DNA of 11,803 nt from Verrucomicrobiales bacterium (GTDB lineage: Bacteria; Verrucomicrobiota; Verrucomicrobiia; Limisphaerales; UBA1096), in NCBI GenBank assembly GCA_028817635.1, contig JAPPPH010000409.1, positions 2,228 to 14,030 on the forward strand, written 5' to 3'. Position 1 is the stretch's first letter. The number at the start of each line of letters is the position of its first letter. The position numbers were made by a program, and so were the translations under genes. Under the pieces are notes generated by a model that worked only from the letters and a program-made list of their open reading frames with translations, had not been told where the DNA came from and made no database searches. Shown in pieces: positions 1-7,672 of this stretch.

Positions 1-149
1 CGCTCGAGGAGTTGCGGCCGGAGGGCCTCACGGGCGGGGCGGTCCCCGCCGCGGGGCGGCCGCTCTGCCGGCTGGGCAACGGCCGCTTGGCCAAGCGCGC
101 TTGCGAAGCCAATTGTCAGGATTGATCGAATTTTGGTAGTCACTCTCAT
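1..149 (-). CDS. Secreted protein, N-terminal fragment (runs off left edge)
   Basis: An open frame starts with ATG at 149 and continues without a stop to the window edge, giving 49 codons. The product begins MRVTTKIRSILTIGFASALG: a basic n-region, a hydrophobic core, then a small-residue stretch ending in AVA before QP, which fits signal peptidase I cleavage near residue 25. The mature part visible is rich in Pro, Arg and Gly (about residues 26-45) and looks disordered. Only a weak purine stretch (GGAAAA, about 10 bases upstream) serves as ribosome binding site. The gene follows the HEAT-repeat gene after a 103-bp gap on the same strand. The signal-peptide region carries a 14-bp copy of the iterated palindrome at 84-97, read as ALGQA. 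The family cannot be assigned from this fragment; that it is exported is an inference from the signal peptide. Confidence 0.65.
   Translation of the reverse strand, partial: MRVTTKIRSILTIGFASALGQAAVAQPAERPPRGGDRPAREALRPQLLE
84..97. repeat. 14-bp palindrome copy in a signal peptide
   Basis: A perfect CGCTTGGCCAAGCG palindrome in the N-terminal fragment at the left edge. It is read in the CTT-GGC-CAA frame as ALGQA, late in the signal peptide. Confidence 0.9.
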
Positions 150-169
150 GTTGAAATTTTCCGATGGCC

Positions 170-179
170 CTTGGCCAAG
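170..179. repeat. Intergenic palindrome copy
   Basis: The only copy outside a gene lies 21-30 bases upstream of the ATG at 149, between the HEAT-repeat gene and the left-edge gene. Its presence outside coding sequence argues against a purely protein-level cause of the repeat. Confidence 0.85.
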
Positions 180-252
180 CGCAGGGATACAGACGGCCGG
201 GGCAGCCGGTTAGGTTACAGATTCGCGTTGTAAAGGAAACCCCTAAGCAAGC

Positions 253-2451
253 TCAACGCAGCGCCTCAAGTGCGCGCCGGGCCTCGCGGCGGACAAAGTC
301 GTAGCTGTCTTTTTGCAGCTTGCGGAGTTCCTCCTCGGCTGGTTTTGCATTTTTGCCGGCGCGCCTCAATGCCTGACAGGCGAAGAAACGCACCAGTGGC
401 TCGTCGTTGTGGAGAATGGAAATGTAGAGCTGCACATCGCGCACGCGGATTTTTCGCAGCGCTTCCATGGTGACCTGCCGGTCGTCGCTCGTGTCGAACC
501 GGGCAAACAATGCCGGGCCAGCCGGCCGGGCACCGGAGCCCAGCTCGCCCAGCTCTCGAATGGCCGTGTGCCGAACGGCAGTCGCCTTGTCTCCCAGCTT
601 GGCTTGAAGTGCGTTGAGCAGCTTGCCTTCGTTTGATTCCACCTTGGCCAGCGCGTTCAGCGCCGAGGCTCGGACTGATTCGTTGTCGTGGTTCAGCGCG
701 GTGTTCAAGGCAGGCAGTGCCGGTTTGGCGGATGAGCCGAGCTTGGCCAGTGCGCCGAAGACAGCGGACTGTGTCTCGGCATGCTCCACCTCGAGTACTC
801 CCACCAGGCTGTTGACGGCTGAGTCAGGGAGTTTGCGAAAGCCGCCAAGTGAAACAACCACAGCCAACCGAGTTTCCTCGTTTGCTCCATCCAGAAATTT
901 CACTAGCCGCTCGGCCAGTGCAGAGTCGTCGCTTTCCAGTTTGCCGATTGCACGGATGGCGCTCAGGCGAACGGCGGCGTCCTTGTCGTCGAGGCTGTTG
1001 ACCAGTGCAGTCGTGGCGCCCTTGGCACTGGAGCCGAGGCTGGCGAGTGCGTCCATGGCCGCCTGCCGGACCAGCGAATTGCTGTCACCCATCGCCGCCT
1101 GCAATCGCGGCATGAGCGTGTTCGGTTTTGCGGTCGAGGCAACGAGCGCACTTAATGCTGCACTGCGGAAAACCGCCTGCTCGTGGGTGAGCAACGGTAG
1201 AATGGATTGGCGAGTCGTGGGGGATTTGTCACCAATTTTTTGCAGCGCGATGAGCGACAATAAACCGACTCCGTTGCCGGGGTGTTCCTTTAATGCACGA
1301 GTCAGTCTGGGCACAGCCTGGATGCCGATGTTGCCCACACAATCAACTTGCCATTGTTCTGCTGACAGCTTGGCCAAGGGCGAGTCCTTTACTGAATCAA
1401 GAACGGCGGGGATGGAGGCGGGGCCCATTTCGACCAGCGCATCTTGAATGCGTTGCTTCTCCTCCGCCTCAGCTTGGCCAAGTGCGGTGATAAGTCGGGG
1501 TGCTGCTGCGCCAGCGTCAGCACCCATGCGGCCCAGCAGGTCGATGGCCTGTTCGCGCTTGGCCGGGTCTTCCGCAGATAATCGTTCGATCAGGTGCGGC
1601 ACGGCTACCCGGCCATCCGGGCGAAGGCTGAGAATACCGCTGAGAGCAACCTGCCGCAGGTCGGGCTCTTCCGCGTCCAGCGCCGGCAGGAGGAGCGGCA
1701 GCATGCGGTCGCCGTCAAAGCCGATTCGGCTCAGGGCATTCAACCCAGCAACACGGGCGTCCTTGTCCGGCTCGTTGGCCAAGCGCTTGGCCAAGTGCAT
1801 CGCCGGGCGCGAGGTCGCCGGAACCCAGATAATAGCCCTGGCAGCGGAAGCGCGTACTGTGGCGCTTTCTGCCGATAAACCCTGCATAATCTGCGGATGA
1901 GCCGTCTCACCGATCTGACCAAGCGCTGAGCCGGCTGCGTTGCGAACGCTGCTCGATTCATCCGCCAGCAGGCCGAAGAGCCGGGGGGCTGCCTCGCGCG
2001 AAGCAGAGCCGAGATTACCCAGCACACGGGCTGCGCCCAGGCGAACGGAGCTATCCCCTGAACCGAGTGCCTCGGCGAGTTGGGGAACAGCCTGTGGCCC
2101 GATTTGAGTGAGAGCATGGACGATTCGCACATGGATTTGATCCTTATAGCGTCGGCTGCTTCGTTTGAGGCGCTTGATAAGTTCCGGGGTGGCCTCATGG
2201 GCAGCTGGGCCAATTTTCGCGAGAGCGGTGGCAGACCAAAAGAAGACTTGTTCTTCGTCATCATCAAGCCCCTTGACGAGAGCGGGGACCGCCGCCTTGG
2301 CTTTTGGGCCGAGCAGGGCAAGCGAGCGGGCAGCCTCGCGGCGCTTTACCTTGTCGCTGCCGCCAAGTTCCGTGATCAAGTCTTCAACCTCCCCGGCGCC
2401 AGCCAAAATGCCGCCAAGGAGCAGGACGATAACGGTGTTAAAAAACTTCAT
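253..2451 (-). CDS. Exported HEAT-repeat protein (PBS-lyase HEAT-like repeats)
   Basis: The protein is about 732 residues and is built almost wholly of HEAT repeats. It starts MKFFNTVIVLLLGGILAGAG, a clear signal peptide, and then shows units of about 35-40 residues with the pattern AVPALVKGLDDDEEQVFFWS / AAPRLFGLLADESSSVRNAA, in which a Pro or Leu begins helix A and D..VR..A begins helix B. I see well over a dozen units across the whole length. No catalytic domain is visible. HEAT solenoids are protein-binding scaffolds; the partner here is unknown. The frame is open upstream to a GTG at 2562, but that would add 37 polar, unlike residues and overlap the DUF1552 gene by 56 bp; the ATG at 2451 places the signal peptide at the N-terminus and is preferred. 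The gene follows the DUF1552 gene by 55 bp, a gap filled by an intrinsic terminator. There is no separate Shine-Dalgarno; the only purine-rich run is in the terminator stem. Confidence 0.9.
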   Translation of the reverse strand: MKFFNTVIVLLLGGILAGAGEVEDLITELGGSDKVKRREAARSLALLGPKAKAAVPALVKGLDDDEEQVFFWSATALAKIGPAAHEATPELIKRLKRSSRRYKDQIHVRIVHALTQIGPQAVPQLAEALGSGDSSVRLGAARVLGNLGSASREAAPRLFGLLADESSSVRNAAGSALGQIGETAHPQIMQGLSAESATVRASAARAIIWVPATSRPAMHLAKRLANEPDKDARVAGLNALSRIGFDGDRMLPLLLPALDAEEPDLRQVALSGILSLRPDGRVAVPHLIERLSAEDPAKREQAIDLLGRMGADAGAAAPRLITALGQAEAEEKQRIQDALVEMGPASIPAVLDSVKDSPLAKLSAEQWQVDCVGNIGIQAVPRLTRALKEHPGNGVGLLSLIALQKIGDKSPTTRQSILPLLTHEQAVFRSAALSALVASTAKPNTLMPRLQAAMGDSNSLVRQAAMDALASLGSSAKGATTALVNSLDDKDAAVRLSAIRAIGKLESDDSALAERLVKFLDGANEETRLAVVVSLGGFRKLPDSAVNSLVGVLEVEHAETQSAVFGALAKLGSSAKPALPALNTALNHDNESVRASALNALAKVESNEGKLLNALQAKLGDKATAVRHTAIRELGELGSGARPAGPALFARFDTSDDRQVTMEALRKIRVRDVQLYISILHNDEPLVRFFACQALRRAGKNAKPAEEELRKLQKDSYDFVRREARRALEALR
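1774..1795. repeat. Tandem palindrome pair (12-bp period) in the HEAT gene
   Basis: One exact copy (1786-1795) and one copy with a single mismatch in its first base (1774-1783) are spaced exactly 12 bp apart, joined by CG. They encode LAKRLAN. Confidence 0.85.
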
Positions 2452-2456
2452 GCGCG

Positions 2457-2481
2457 AAAAAAATCCCGCCAGTGGCGGGAT
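2457..2481 (-). terminator. Intrinsic terminator after the DUF1592/DUF1552 pair
   Basis: On the minus strand an 8-bp perfect stem (ATCCCGCC, loop ACT, GGCGGGAT; 2463-2481) runs into seven T residues (2457-2463, sharing the last stem base). This is a textbook Rho-independent terminator. It lies 25 bp past the DUF1552 stop codon and ends only six bases before the ATG of the HEAT-repeat gene, so it fills the place where that gene's ribosome binding site should be. It may end the upstream operon, or act as a conditional element governing the HEAT gene. Confidence 0.85.
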
Positions 2482-2506
2482 GTAAATTCGTTCTGCCAGC
2501 ACCGGC

Positions 2507-3856
2507 TCAGGCCAAAAACGGGAGATGCCCCGTGCTGTCGTTGAAGGTATCCGTCGTGGCACCCATCTGGTTGAGCATGGTGACGAACAGATTGTTCAAT
2601 GGCGTGTCCTCTGAGTACTGGATGTGACGACCGGGACGAACCAGACCGCCGCCGCGTCCAGCCAGCAGGATGGGGAGGTTCTCGTTGTTGTGCTTGTTGC
2701 CGTCGCTGATGCCACTGCCGTAAACGATCATGGTGTTGTCGAGCAACGAGCCGTCCCCTTCAGGAGTCGATTTCATCTTTTGAAGGATGTACGAGAGCTG
2801 CTGGACGTGGAACGTGTTGATCTTTGAAATTTTTTCCAGCTTCGCGCGGTCGTTTTGGTGATGTGACAGCGAGTGGTGACCCTCGTTCACGCCGATCTGG
2901 CGGTAGCTGCGGTTCGAGCCGGCGTTGGCCAACATGAAGGTTGAGACGCGGGTGACATCGGTCTGGAACGCAAGAATCATCATGTCGCCCATCAGGCGGA
3001 TGTGGTCCTCGTAGCTGCGCGGGACGCCTTCCGGCTTCTCGAGGCCGGCGAGGACGTTGGGGCGCAGGGCGCTTTCACCCTCGGCACGCTCTATGCGTTG
3101 CTCGATCTCGCGAACCGCTGTGAGGTACTCGTCCAGTTTCATGCGGTCGTTGCCGCTGACCTTCCCTGAGAGAGACTTGGCGTCTTCAAGAACAAAATCG
3201 AGGATGCTCTTCCGGTAACGCTGGCGCTTGGCCAAGCTTTCATCGCGTTGGCCTTTCGAGTCGTTGCCAAAGAGGCGCTCGAAAACCAGACGTGGATTGG
3301 TCTCCTTGGCCATCGGTGTAGTGGCGTCGCGCCAGGAAATATTGTTCGAGTAGGCGCAGCTGTAGCCGGAGTCGCATTTGCCGGATTGGCGTCCCGGCTC
3401 CGTCCCCAACTCCAGCGAGGCAAAACGGGTTTTGTGCCCGATTTTCTTCGCGGCAAATTGATCGACGGAAACACCGGCGCGAATCTCGGAGCCCTGACTC
3501 TTGAGCGGCTGCACGCCAGTCAGGTACACCCCGGCACAACGAGCGTGGTCACCGGCGCCGTCGCCATTGGCCCGGCCCTTATCCTGAGTCAACCCGCTGA
3601 GCACGGTGATGTCTCGCTTGACCGGCGAGAGTGGCTTGAGGATGCGCGGCAAATCGTAGTGGGCACCTGTAGCCGTTGGCTTCCATTCCTGAAGGTGGAC
3701 GCCGTTTGGTACAAACATGAACGCCATGCGAACCGGCGGCTGCGTCGTGGCGCTGGCCAATGCCTTCACCGGGGACATGCTCTCCAGCATCGGCAGTGAA
3801 ACCGCCGCCCCAAGGCCTTTCAAAAAAGTTCTCCTGTGAATGTTGCTTTTACTCAT
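2507..3856 (-). CDS. DUF1552 (HXXSHH) family protein, Tat-exported
   Basis: The 449-residue protein begins with a twin-arginine signal (HRRTFLKGLGAAVSLPMLES, Arg8-Arg9), so export in folded form by Tat is likely. The family signature GHHSLSHH at residues 326-333 contains the H-x-x-S-H-H motif that names Pfam HXXSHH/DUF1552. Further family-like blocks are MAFMFVPNGVH (44-54), the FASLELGTEPG block (145-155), the central EIEQRIERAE helix (250-259), and a C-terminal YGSGISDGNKHNNENLPILLAG stretch (379-400) reminiscent of sulfatase/alkaline-phosphatase-like DUF1501 proteins. Its biochemical role is not established. The ATG at 3856 overlaps the end of the DUF1592-type gene by 8 bp and has a purine-rich AGAGAAGAAG directly upstream, so the two are probably co-translated. 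Pairing of these two families is a hallmark of Planctomycetota and Verrucomicrobiota. The transcript probably ends at the terminator 25 bp downstream. Confidence 0.93.
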   Translation of the reverse strand: MSKSNIHRRTFLKGLGAAVSLPMLESMSPVKALASATTQPPVRMAFMFVPNGVHLQEWKPTATGAHYDLPRILKPLSPVKRDITVLSGLTQDKGRANGDGAGDHARCAGVYLTGVQPLKSQGSEIRAGVSVDQFAAKKIGHKTRFASLELGTEPGRQSGKCDSGYSCAYSNNISWRDATTPMAKETNPRLVFERLFGNDSKGQRDESLAKRQRYRKSILDFVLEDAKSLSGKVSGNDRMKLDEYLTAVREIEQRIERAEGESALRPNVLAGLEKPEGVPRSYEDHIRLMGDMMILAFQTDVTRVSTFMLANAGSNRSYRQIGVNEGHHSLSHHQNDRAKLEKISKINTFHVQQLSYILQKMKSTPEGDGSLLDNTMIVYGSGISDGNKHNNENLPILLAGRGGGLVRPGRHIQYSEDTPLNNLFVTMLNQMGATTDTFNDSTGHLPFLA

Positions 3857-6218
3857 CTTCTTCTCTTTGCAAGTTGCTAAACCGAAACGGCTTGCTGTTT
3901 ACCACGCCGGCGAGCAGCGCGGAAAAACGGTAATCGTTCTCCTTTAATTGCCGGCAGATTTCATCGACCGCGCACTTGTCGAAATACTCCAAACCGCGGC
4001 CAAGGGCGAAAGTTAGCAGATTTTCGCTCAGCGTGCGAATAAAAGTTTCGCGCGATTTCAGCACATTTTTGAGTCCATCCGGGCCGTTAATCGCCTCTCC
4101 CGTGGGCAGTTCGCCGGAGGGGTCGATCGGGAATTTGCCGTCCACATCCCGCCAAGCGCCGATGCCGTCGAAGTTCTCCAGCGCAAAGCCAAGTGGATCC
4201 ATCTTTGAGTGGCAGGTGGCACACTCGGTTTTCTCGCGATGTTTTTCCAGTCGGTCACGAAGAGAGCCGCTGGTGATCGCCTCCTCGTTTTCCTCCAGCT
4301 CTTCGACGTCCGGCGGTGGTGGTGGTGGTGGTGTGCCGAGGATTTGCTCGAGAATCCACTTGCCACGCATCACGGGCGAGGTGCGGGTGGGGTTGGAAGT
4401 AATTGTCAGGATGCTGGCATGGGTCAGGATGCCGCCTCGGCCGCTGCCCTTGGCCAAGCTCACCCGTTGGAATTCCGGCCCCTTCACATCATCGATGCCG
4501 TAGTGCTTGGCCAAGCGCTCGTTGAGATAGGTGAAGTCGGAATCGATCAATTCCAGCACGCTCCGGTCCTCTCGCATCAACGCGCCAAAAAACATTTCCG
4601 TCTCCCGCTTCATCGCTTGGCGGAGTGAGTCGTCGAATGTGGGGAAGTTGGTGGGATCTGGCGTGACGCCGTTGAGGTTGCGAATCTGCAGCCACTGCCC
4701 GGCAAAATTTTCAATCAGCGCATCAGATTTAGGGTCGGCGATCATCCGGCGAATCTGCGCCTGCATCACGTCCGGCTTGGAAAGCTCACCGCGCTTGGCC
4801 AAGCGCCGGAGTTCGGCGTCCGGCATGCTGCTCCAAATGAAGTAGGAGAGCCGCGAAGCCAGTTCCCAATCAGTCAACTCACGGATTGGCTCGTCGCCGC
4901 TTGGCCGCGTGTCCAGTTCCCAGCGGAATAAAAAGTGGGGTGAAACTAGGATGGCTTGAACGGCCAATTGCATGCCCTGCTCAAAGGAACCGCCGTCAGC
5001 CAGTGCCATGTCAACAAATGTCAGTAGCCGATTGATTTCCTTTTCCGTGACCGGCCGGCGAAATGCTTTTTCGGCAAACTGAGTCAATGATACCCGGGCG
5101 ACATCCCGGGTTTCAGTTGCGTTCGGCTGGCGAACGATAACGCGCCGGTGGGATTCCGGCAGTTCAGGCTGAGGCGCATCGAGCGGGCCGATCATTTTTG
5201 TGCCGCGAACGAACAAATTGCGATCACCTCGAAGCGCCGGATCGGGCGAATCGTTGTTCACATAGTTGTTCATGTAGGCGATGGAGATTCGATGGTTTCC
5301 CTTGCCCGGTTTTAATTTCACGATGAACTGATGCCGCTTCTCCTCGGTGATTTTCACCTCGAATGTCTTGACCGGTTTACCGCCGAGGGTCACCTGCAGC
5401 TTGGGCAACTCCGGCCCAGCGAGAGTCGCGTAAGCGTCGATCTGCAACAGGTATTCGCCGTCCGTCCGAAACGGATAACGGATGTCGATGCTGCCCTCGC
5501 GATACAGTCCCCAGAGTTTGTCGTTCTCAATGCGAACCGCCCCGTCATCGCTGCGCGTTCCCCAGCGCTTGGTACGGATGGCATCCTCGGGCGGATAAGG
5601 CGGGATGTCAGTTCGTATCGCCTGAGCCGTGATCTCCTCGGCAGCACGAAGGTATTTTTCCATCAGGATCGGCGACATCGAGAGGACGTCGCCGATGTTA
5701 TCGTAGCCGTATCCGACCTCGTCGTTGGGGAAATCCGCAGCCGGTTGATAGTCCACGCCGAACAGGTCGCGAACGGTGTTGTTGTATTCATTGCGATTGA
5801 GCCGGCGCAACGTGACGCGGCCCGGGTTCACCGGCACATCCGGGTTGGAGCAGTCGAACTTGGCCAGCTCCTTGTCGATGAATTCTGTCAGCAAAATCCG
5901 CTGATCTTCTGTCGGCTGTTTTTTATTTTCCGGCGGCATCTCGCGGTGGCGCAGCATCTCACTGACGCGCTCCCACACCCTGCCGTCCTTGAAGAAATCC
6001 GGGTTGGCACTAAAGGCCTCGAGGTTTAGCTCCGCCTTGGCCCGCTTGTTGCCGTGGCAGCCAAAGCAGATGTCCTTCATGAGCGGATAAATATCCCGCT
6101 CAAACTCTGCCTGACTGGTTGGCACAACGCTTGGCTGGGATTCCTCCGCTTGGCCAAGCGCTTGGCAAAGGCATCCCGCCATTAATAAAAATGTGATTCT
6201 GTACAGTCTCGAATCCAT
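3849..6218 (-). CDS. Planctomycete-type cytochrome c-like protein (PSCyt1-DUF1587-DUF1595-DUF1592-DUF1588-DUF1585)
   Basis: From the ATG at 6218 the protein has 789 residues. A signal peptide (MDSRLYRITFLLMAGCLCQA) leads into a PSCyt1 domain with the CFGCH heme-binding motif at 51-55. Then come a DUF1587-like block (about 135-200, RRLNRNEYNNTVRDLFG), a beta-rich region resembling a carbohydrate-binding module (about 225-325), DUF1595 (about 375-435, FRRPVTEKEI and SPHFLFRWE), DUF1592 (about 445-575, LTDWELASRLSYFIWSSMPD), DUF1588 (about 583-690) with seven prolines at 630-636 and a second motif CATCH at 666-670 followed by MDPLGFALENFD, and DUF1585 at the C-terminus. The whole is the standard architecture of this family, with no truncation. 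Proposed roles include extracellular electron transfer or polysaccharide handling, unproven here. A TTG at 6272 would add 18 residues ahead of the signal peptide; I prefer 6218, though no strong Shine-Dalgarno precedes either. It overlaps the DUF1552 gene by 8 bp. Confidence 0.93.
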   Translation of the reverse strand: MDSRLYRITFLLMAGCLCQALGQAEESQPSVVPTSQAEFERDIYPLMKDICFGCHGNKRAKAELNLEAFSANPDFFKDGRVWERVSEMLRHREMPPENKKQPTEDQRILLTEFIDKELAKFDCSNPDVPVNPGRVTLRRLNRNEYNNTVRDLFGVDYQPAADFPNDEVGYGYDNIGDVLSMSPILMEKYLRAAEEITAQAIRTDIPPYPPEDAIRTKRWGTRSDDGAVRIENDKLWGLYREGSIDIRYPFRTDGEYLLQIDAYATLAGPELPKLQVTLGGKPVKTFEVKITEEKRHQFIVKLKPGKGNHRISIAYMNNYVNNDSPDPALRGDRNLFVRGTKMIGPLDAPQPELPESHRRVIVRQPNATETRDVARVSLTQFAEKAFRRPVTEKEINRLLTFVDMALADGGSFEQGMQLAVQAILVSPHFLFRWELDTRPSGDEPIRELTDWELASRLSYFIWSSMPDAELRRLAKRGELSKPDVMQAQIRRMIADPKSDALIENFAGQWLQIRNLNGVTPDPTNFPTFDDSLRQAMKRETEMFFGALMREDRSVLELIDSDFTYLNERLAKHYGIDDVKGPEFQRVSLAKGSGRGGILTHASILTITSNPTRTSPVMRGKWILEQILGTPPPPPPPDVEELEENEEAITSGSLRDRLEKHREKTECATCHSKMDPLGFALENFDGIGAWRDVDGKFPIDPSGELPTGEAINGPDGLKNVLKSRETFIRTLSENLLTFALGRGLEYFDKCAVDEICRQLKENDYRFSALLAGVVNSKPFRFSNLQREEDE
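4315..4332. repeat. (GGT)6 trinucleotide run encoding polyproline
   Basis: Six consecutive GGT units on the plus strand encode most of a seven-proline run in the DUF1588 region of the minus-strand gene. Polyproline at this place is common in the family, so it is probably a protein feature rather than a contingency locus; slippage would alter the protein length by whole residues only. Confidence 0.8.
4791..4806. repeat. 16-bp palindrome, the longest copy
   Basis: GCGCTTGGCCAAGCGC is a perfect 16-bp palindrome inside the DUF1592-type gene, encoding LAKR at the exact core. It is the fullest version of the iterated motif in this window. Confidence 0.9.
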
Positions 6219-6249
6219 CGCGACGGCGAAAAGTAGCCCAGAAAGAACG

Positions 6250-6289
6250 ATTCTGCACGCCCGTATATTCAAAATGGGGACCGCAGAAT
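6250..6289. other. Interrupted inverted repeat upstream of the DUF1592-type gene
   Basis: ATTCTGC (6250-6256) and GCAGAAT (6283-6289) are a perfect 7-bp inverted repeat separated by 26 bp, inside the 89-bp gap between the M28 peptidase and DUF1592-type genes. The spacer is AT-rich in the middle (AATATA on the minus strand). This could be an operator over a promoter for the DUF1592/DUF1552 pair, but I find no convincing -35/-10 pair, and a 7-bp repeat may be chance. Confidence 0.25.
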
Positions 6290-6307
6290 GGTGTTAATTT
6301 TGAGAAA

Positions 6308-7672
6308 TCAGCGAGGAAGTGTTTCCGGCAAGTCAGCGATGACGTAGGCCATCACGGCCATGGCAGCAACGCACTGGTTGAATTCGCCAACATCAAGTTT
6401 GTCGATCGTGTCGGCATCGGTGTGGTGGTACCAAAAGTATTTTTCCCGGTCGACCTCGAGATGCATCACCGGCACACCGCCGCGCACCAGCTTGAGCACA
6501 TCAGCGCCGCGGCAGCCTTTGTCAATGCGACCGGCGCTGATGGGGTCGAGCAGTTTGCCAACTCCCTGTATGATCTCCATGCCGCGTCCGCTGCCGAGAA
6601 AACCAAACCCGGTGGGCTTGAACACCCCAGAGTCGGACTCGATTGCCAGCGTGTGCTTGGCCAAGGCCGCCTCGTGCCGCTTGGCGTATTGCAACGCGCC
6701 CTGAATTCCATTTTCCTCATTGGTCCAAAGGACGATACGCACAGTGCGCCTCGGCTTGAGGCCAAGCTTGAGCATCAGCCGCGCGGCTTCCCATGCGGCG
6801 AGGCAACCGCCGCCGTCGTCCATCGCGCCCTGACCGATGTCCCACGAGTCGATGTGACCGCTGACGATCACAATCTCTTCCGGTTTTTCACGACCGGGAA
6901 TTTCCGCAACGACATTTCGCGAGACCCCATCCGGGAGCATGTGCGCCTCCATCTTCAACCGTACGGAGATTTTCTCGCCACGCGCGGCCATACGGGTAAG
7001 CATGTTTGCATCCTCAAGTGACAGGGCCGCATGGGGGATTTTTTTAACCCCATTGGCGTACGACATGCCGCCGGTGTGCGGGGTCTGCATAGAAAACGGC
7101 CCGACCGAGCGGATCAGGCTGGCCACCGCGCCTGCACGGGCCGCGTGGATTGCGCCCTGCGTGCGGACGATCACCGTCTCCCTGTACTCAGTGAAAGGGA
7201 CGTTGAAGAGGACGATTTTACCCTTGGCCTCGGCGGCTCTTTTTTTCAGGTCATCAAACCCGCTGACCACTAACACCTCCGCCGTGATGCCCTCCTTCGG
7301 GGTGCCAATGCTGCCACCCAGACCAAGCATTGGCAGCTTGCGATAACGGGGAGAGATCATTTCCACAGACTCACTGCCACGCACCCAGCGTGGCACCTTG
7401 ACCGCCTCGCCTCGGACGTTTTTAAAGCCATCTTTTTTCATCTCGGTCAGGCACCAGTCGATGGCGTCCTCGAGATTCTTGGAGCCAGTGAAGCGCGGAC
7501 CGAACGTGTCGCACATCGTAGCCAAACGCGTGAAACCGAACACACTATTGGTCGCTGCCTGGGTCAACCGCTGAGCCTCCTGATGATAATCCGCCGGGGA
7601 ATCCCCCGCAGCAGTCGCGCTAGTTGGGGCTAATCCAAGTGAAGCGAAGAGAAGAAATTTTTTAATGTTCAC
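6308..7672 (-). CDS. M28-family zinc metallopeptidase with PA domain (carboxypeptidase Q-like), exported
   Basis: The 454-residue protein has an N-terminal signal peptide (MNIKKFLLFASLGLAPTSAT, AxA-type site near residue 22). A protease-associated (PA) domain lies at about 125-225 (ITAEVLVVSGFDDLKKRA ... GAVASLIRSVG). The M28 catalytic domain holds the expected co-catalytic two-zinc site: H273 and D275 (SGHIDSWDIG), bridging D285 (GAMDDGGG), the catalytic pair E319-E320 (WTNEENG), D347 (ESDSG) and H416/H417 (YHHTDADTID). This layout matches plasma glutamate carboxypeptidase/carboxypeptidase Q-type members, which release amino acids from small peptides; the substrate here is not known. The start is GTG at 7672, overlapping the 3' end of the PHP gene by 11 bp and without a strong Shine-Dalgarno, so translational coupling is likely. 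No hairpin terminator is visible after the stop. Confidence 0.92.
   Translation of the reverse strand: MNIKKFLLFASLGLAPTSATAAGDSPADYHQEAQRLTQAATNSVFGFTRLATMCDTFGPRFTGSKNLEDAIDWCLTEMKKDGFKNVRGEAVKVPRWVRGSESVEMISPRYRKLPMLGLGGSIGTPKEGITAEVLVVSGFDDLKKRAAEAKGKIVLFNVPFTEYRETVIVRTQGAIHAARAGAVASLIRSVGPFSMQTPHTGGMSYANGVKKIPHAALSLEDANMLTRMAARGEKISVRLKMEAHMLPDGVSRNVVAEIPGREKPEEIVIVSGHIDSWDIGQGAMDDGGGCLAAWEAARLMLKLGLKPRRTVRIVLWTNEENGIQGALQYAKRHEAALAKHTLAIESDSGVFKPTGFGFLGSGRGMEIIQGVGKLLDPISAGRIDKGCRGADVLKLVRGGVPVMHLEVDREKYFWYHHTDADTIDKLDVGEFNQCVAAMAVMAYVIADLPETLPR

Noticed and set aside
33..50. Perfect 7-bp GC hairpin (GGCGGGG, loop CGGT, CCCCGCC) near the left edge
   Set aside because: It lies inside the Pro/Arg/Gly-rich coding part of the left-edge gene and has no T-tract, so it is more likely a by-product of codon composition than a terminator.
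614..1447. Long plus-strand open frame opposite the HEAT gene
   Set aside because: Its Ser/Ala-rich translation is a shadow of the HEAT repeats on the minus strand and shows no domain, signal peptide or ribosome binding site.
2452..2562. Upstream GTG start for the HEAT-repeat protein
   Set aside because: It would put 37 residues before a clear signal peptide, overlap the DUF1552 gene and translate through the terminator hairpin.
4315..4332. (GGT)6 run as a phase-variation switch
   Set aside because: It is a trinucleotide run that cannot shift the frame, and polyproline here is usual for the family.
5331..6029. Long plus-strand open frame opposite the DUF1592-type gene
   Set aside because: The minus-strand frame here holds recognisable PSCyt1 and DUF1587 domains; the plus-strand product has no family features.
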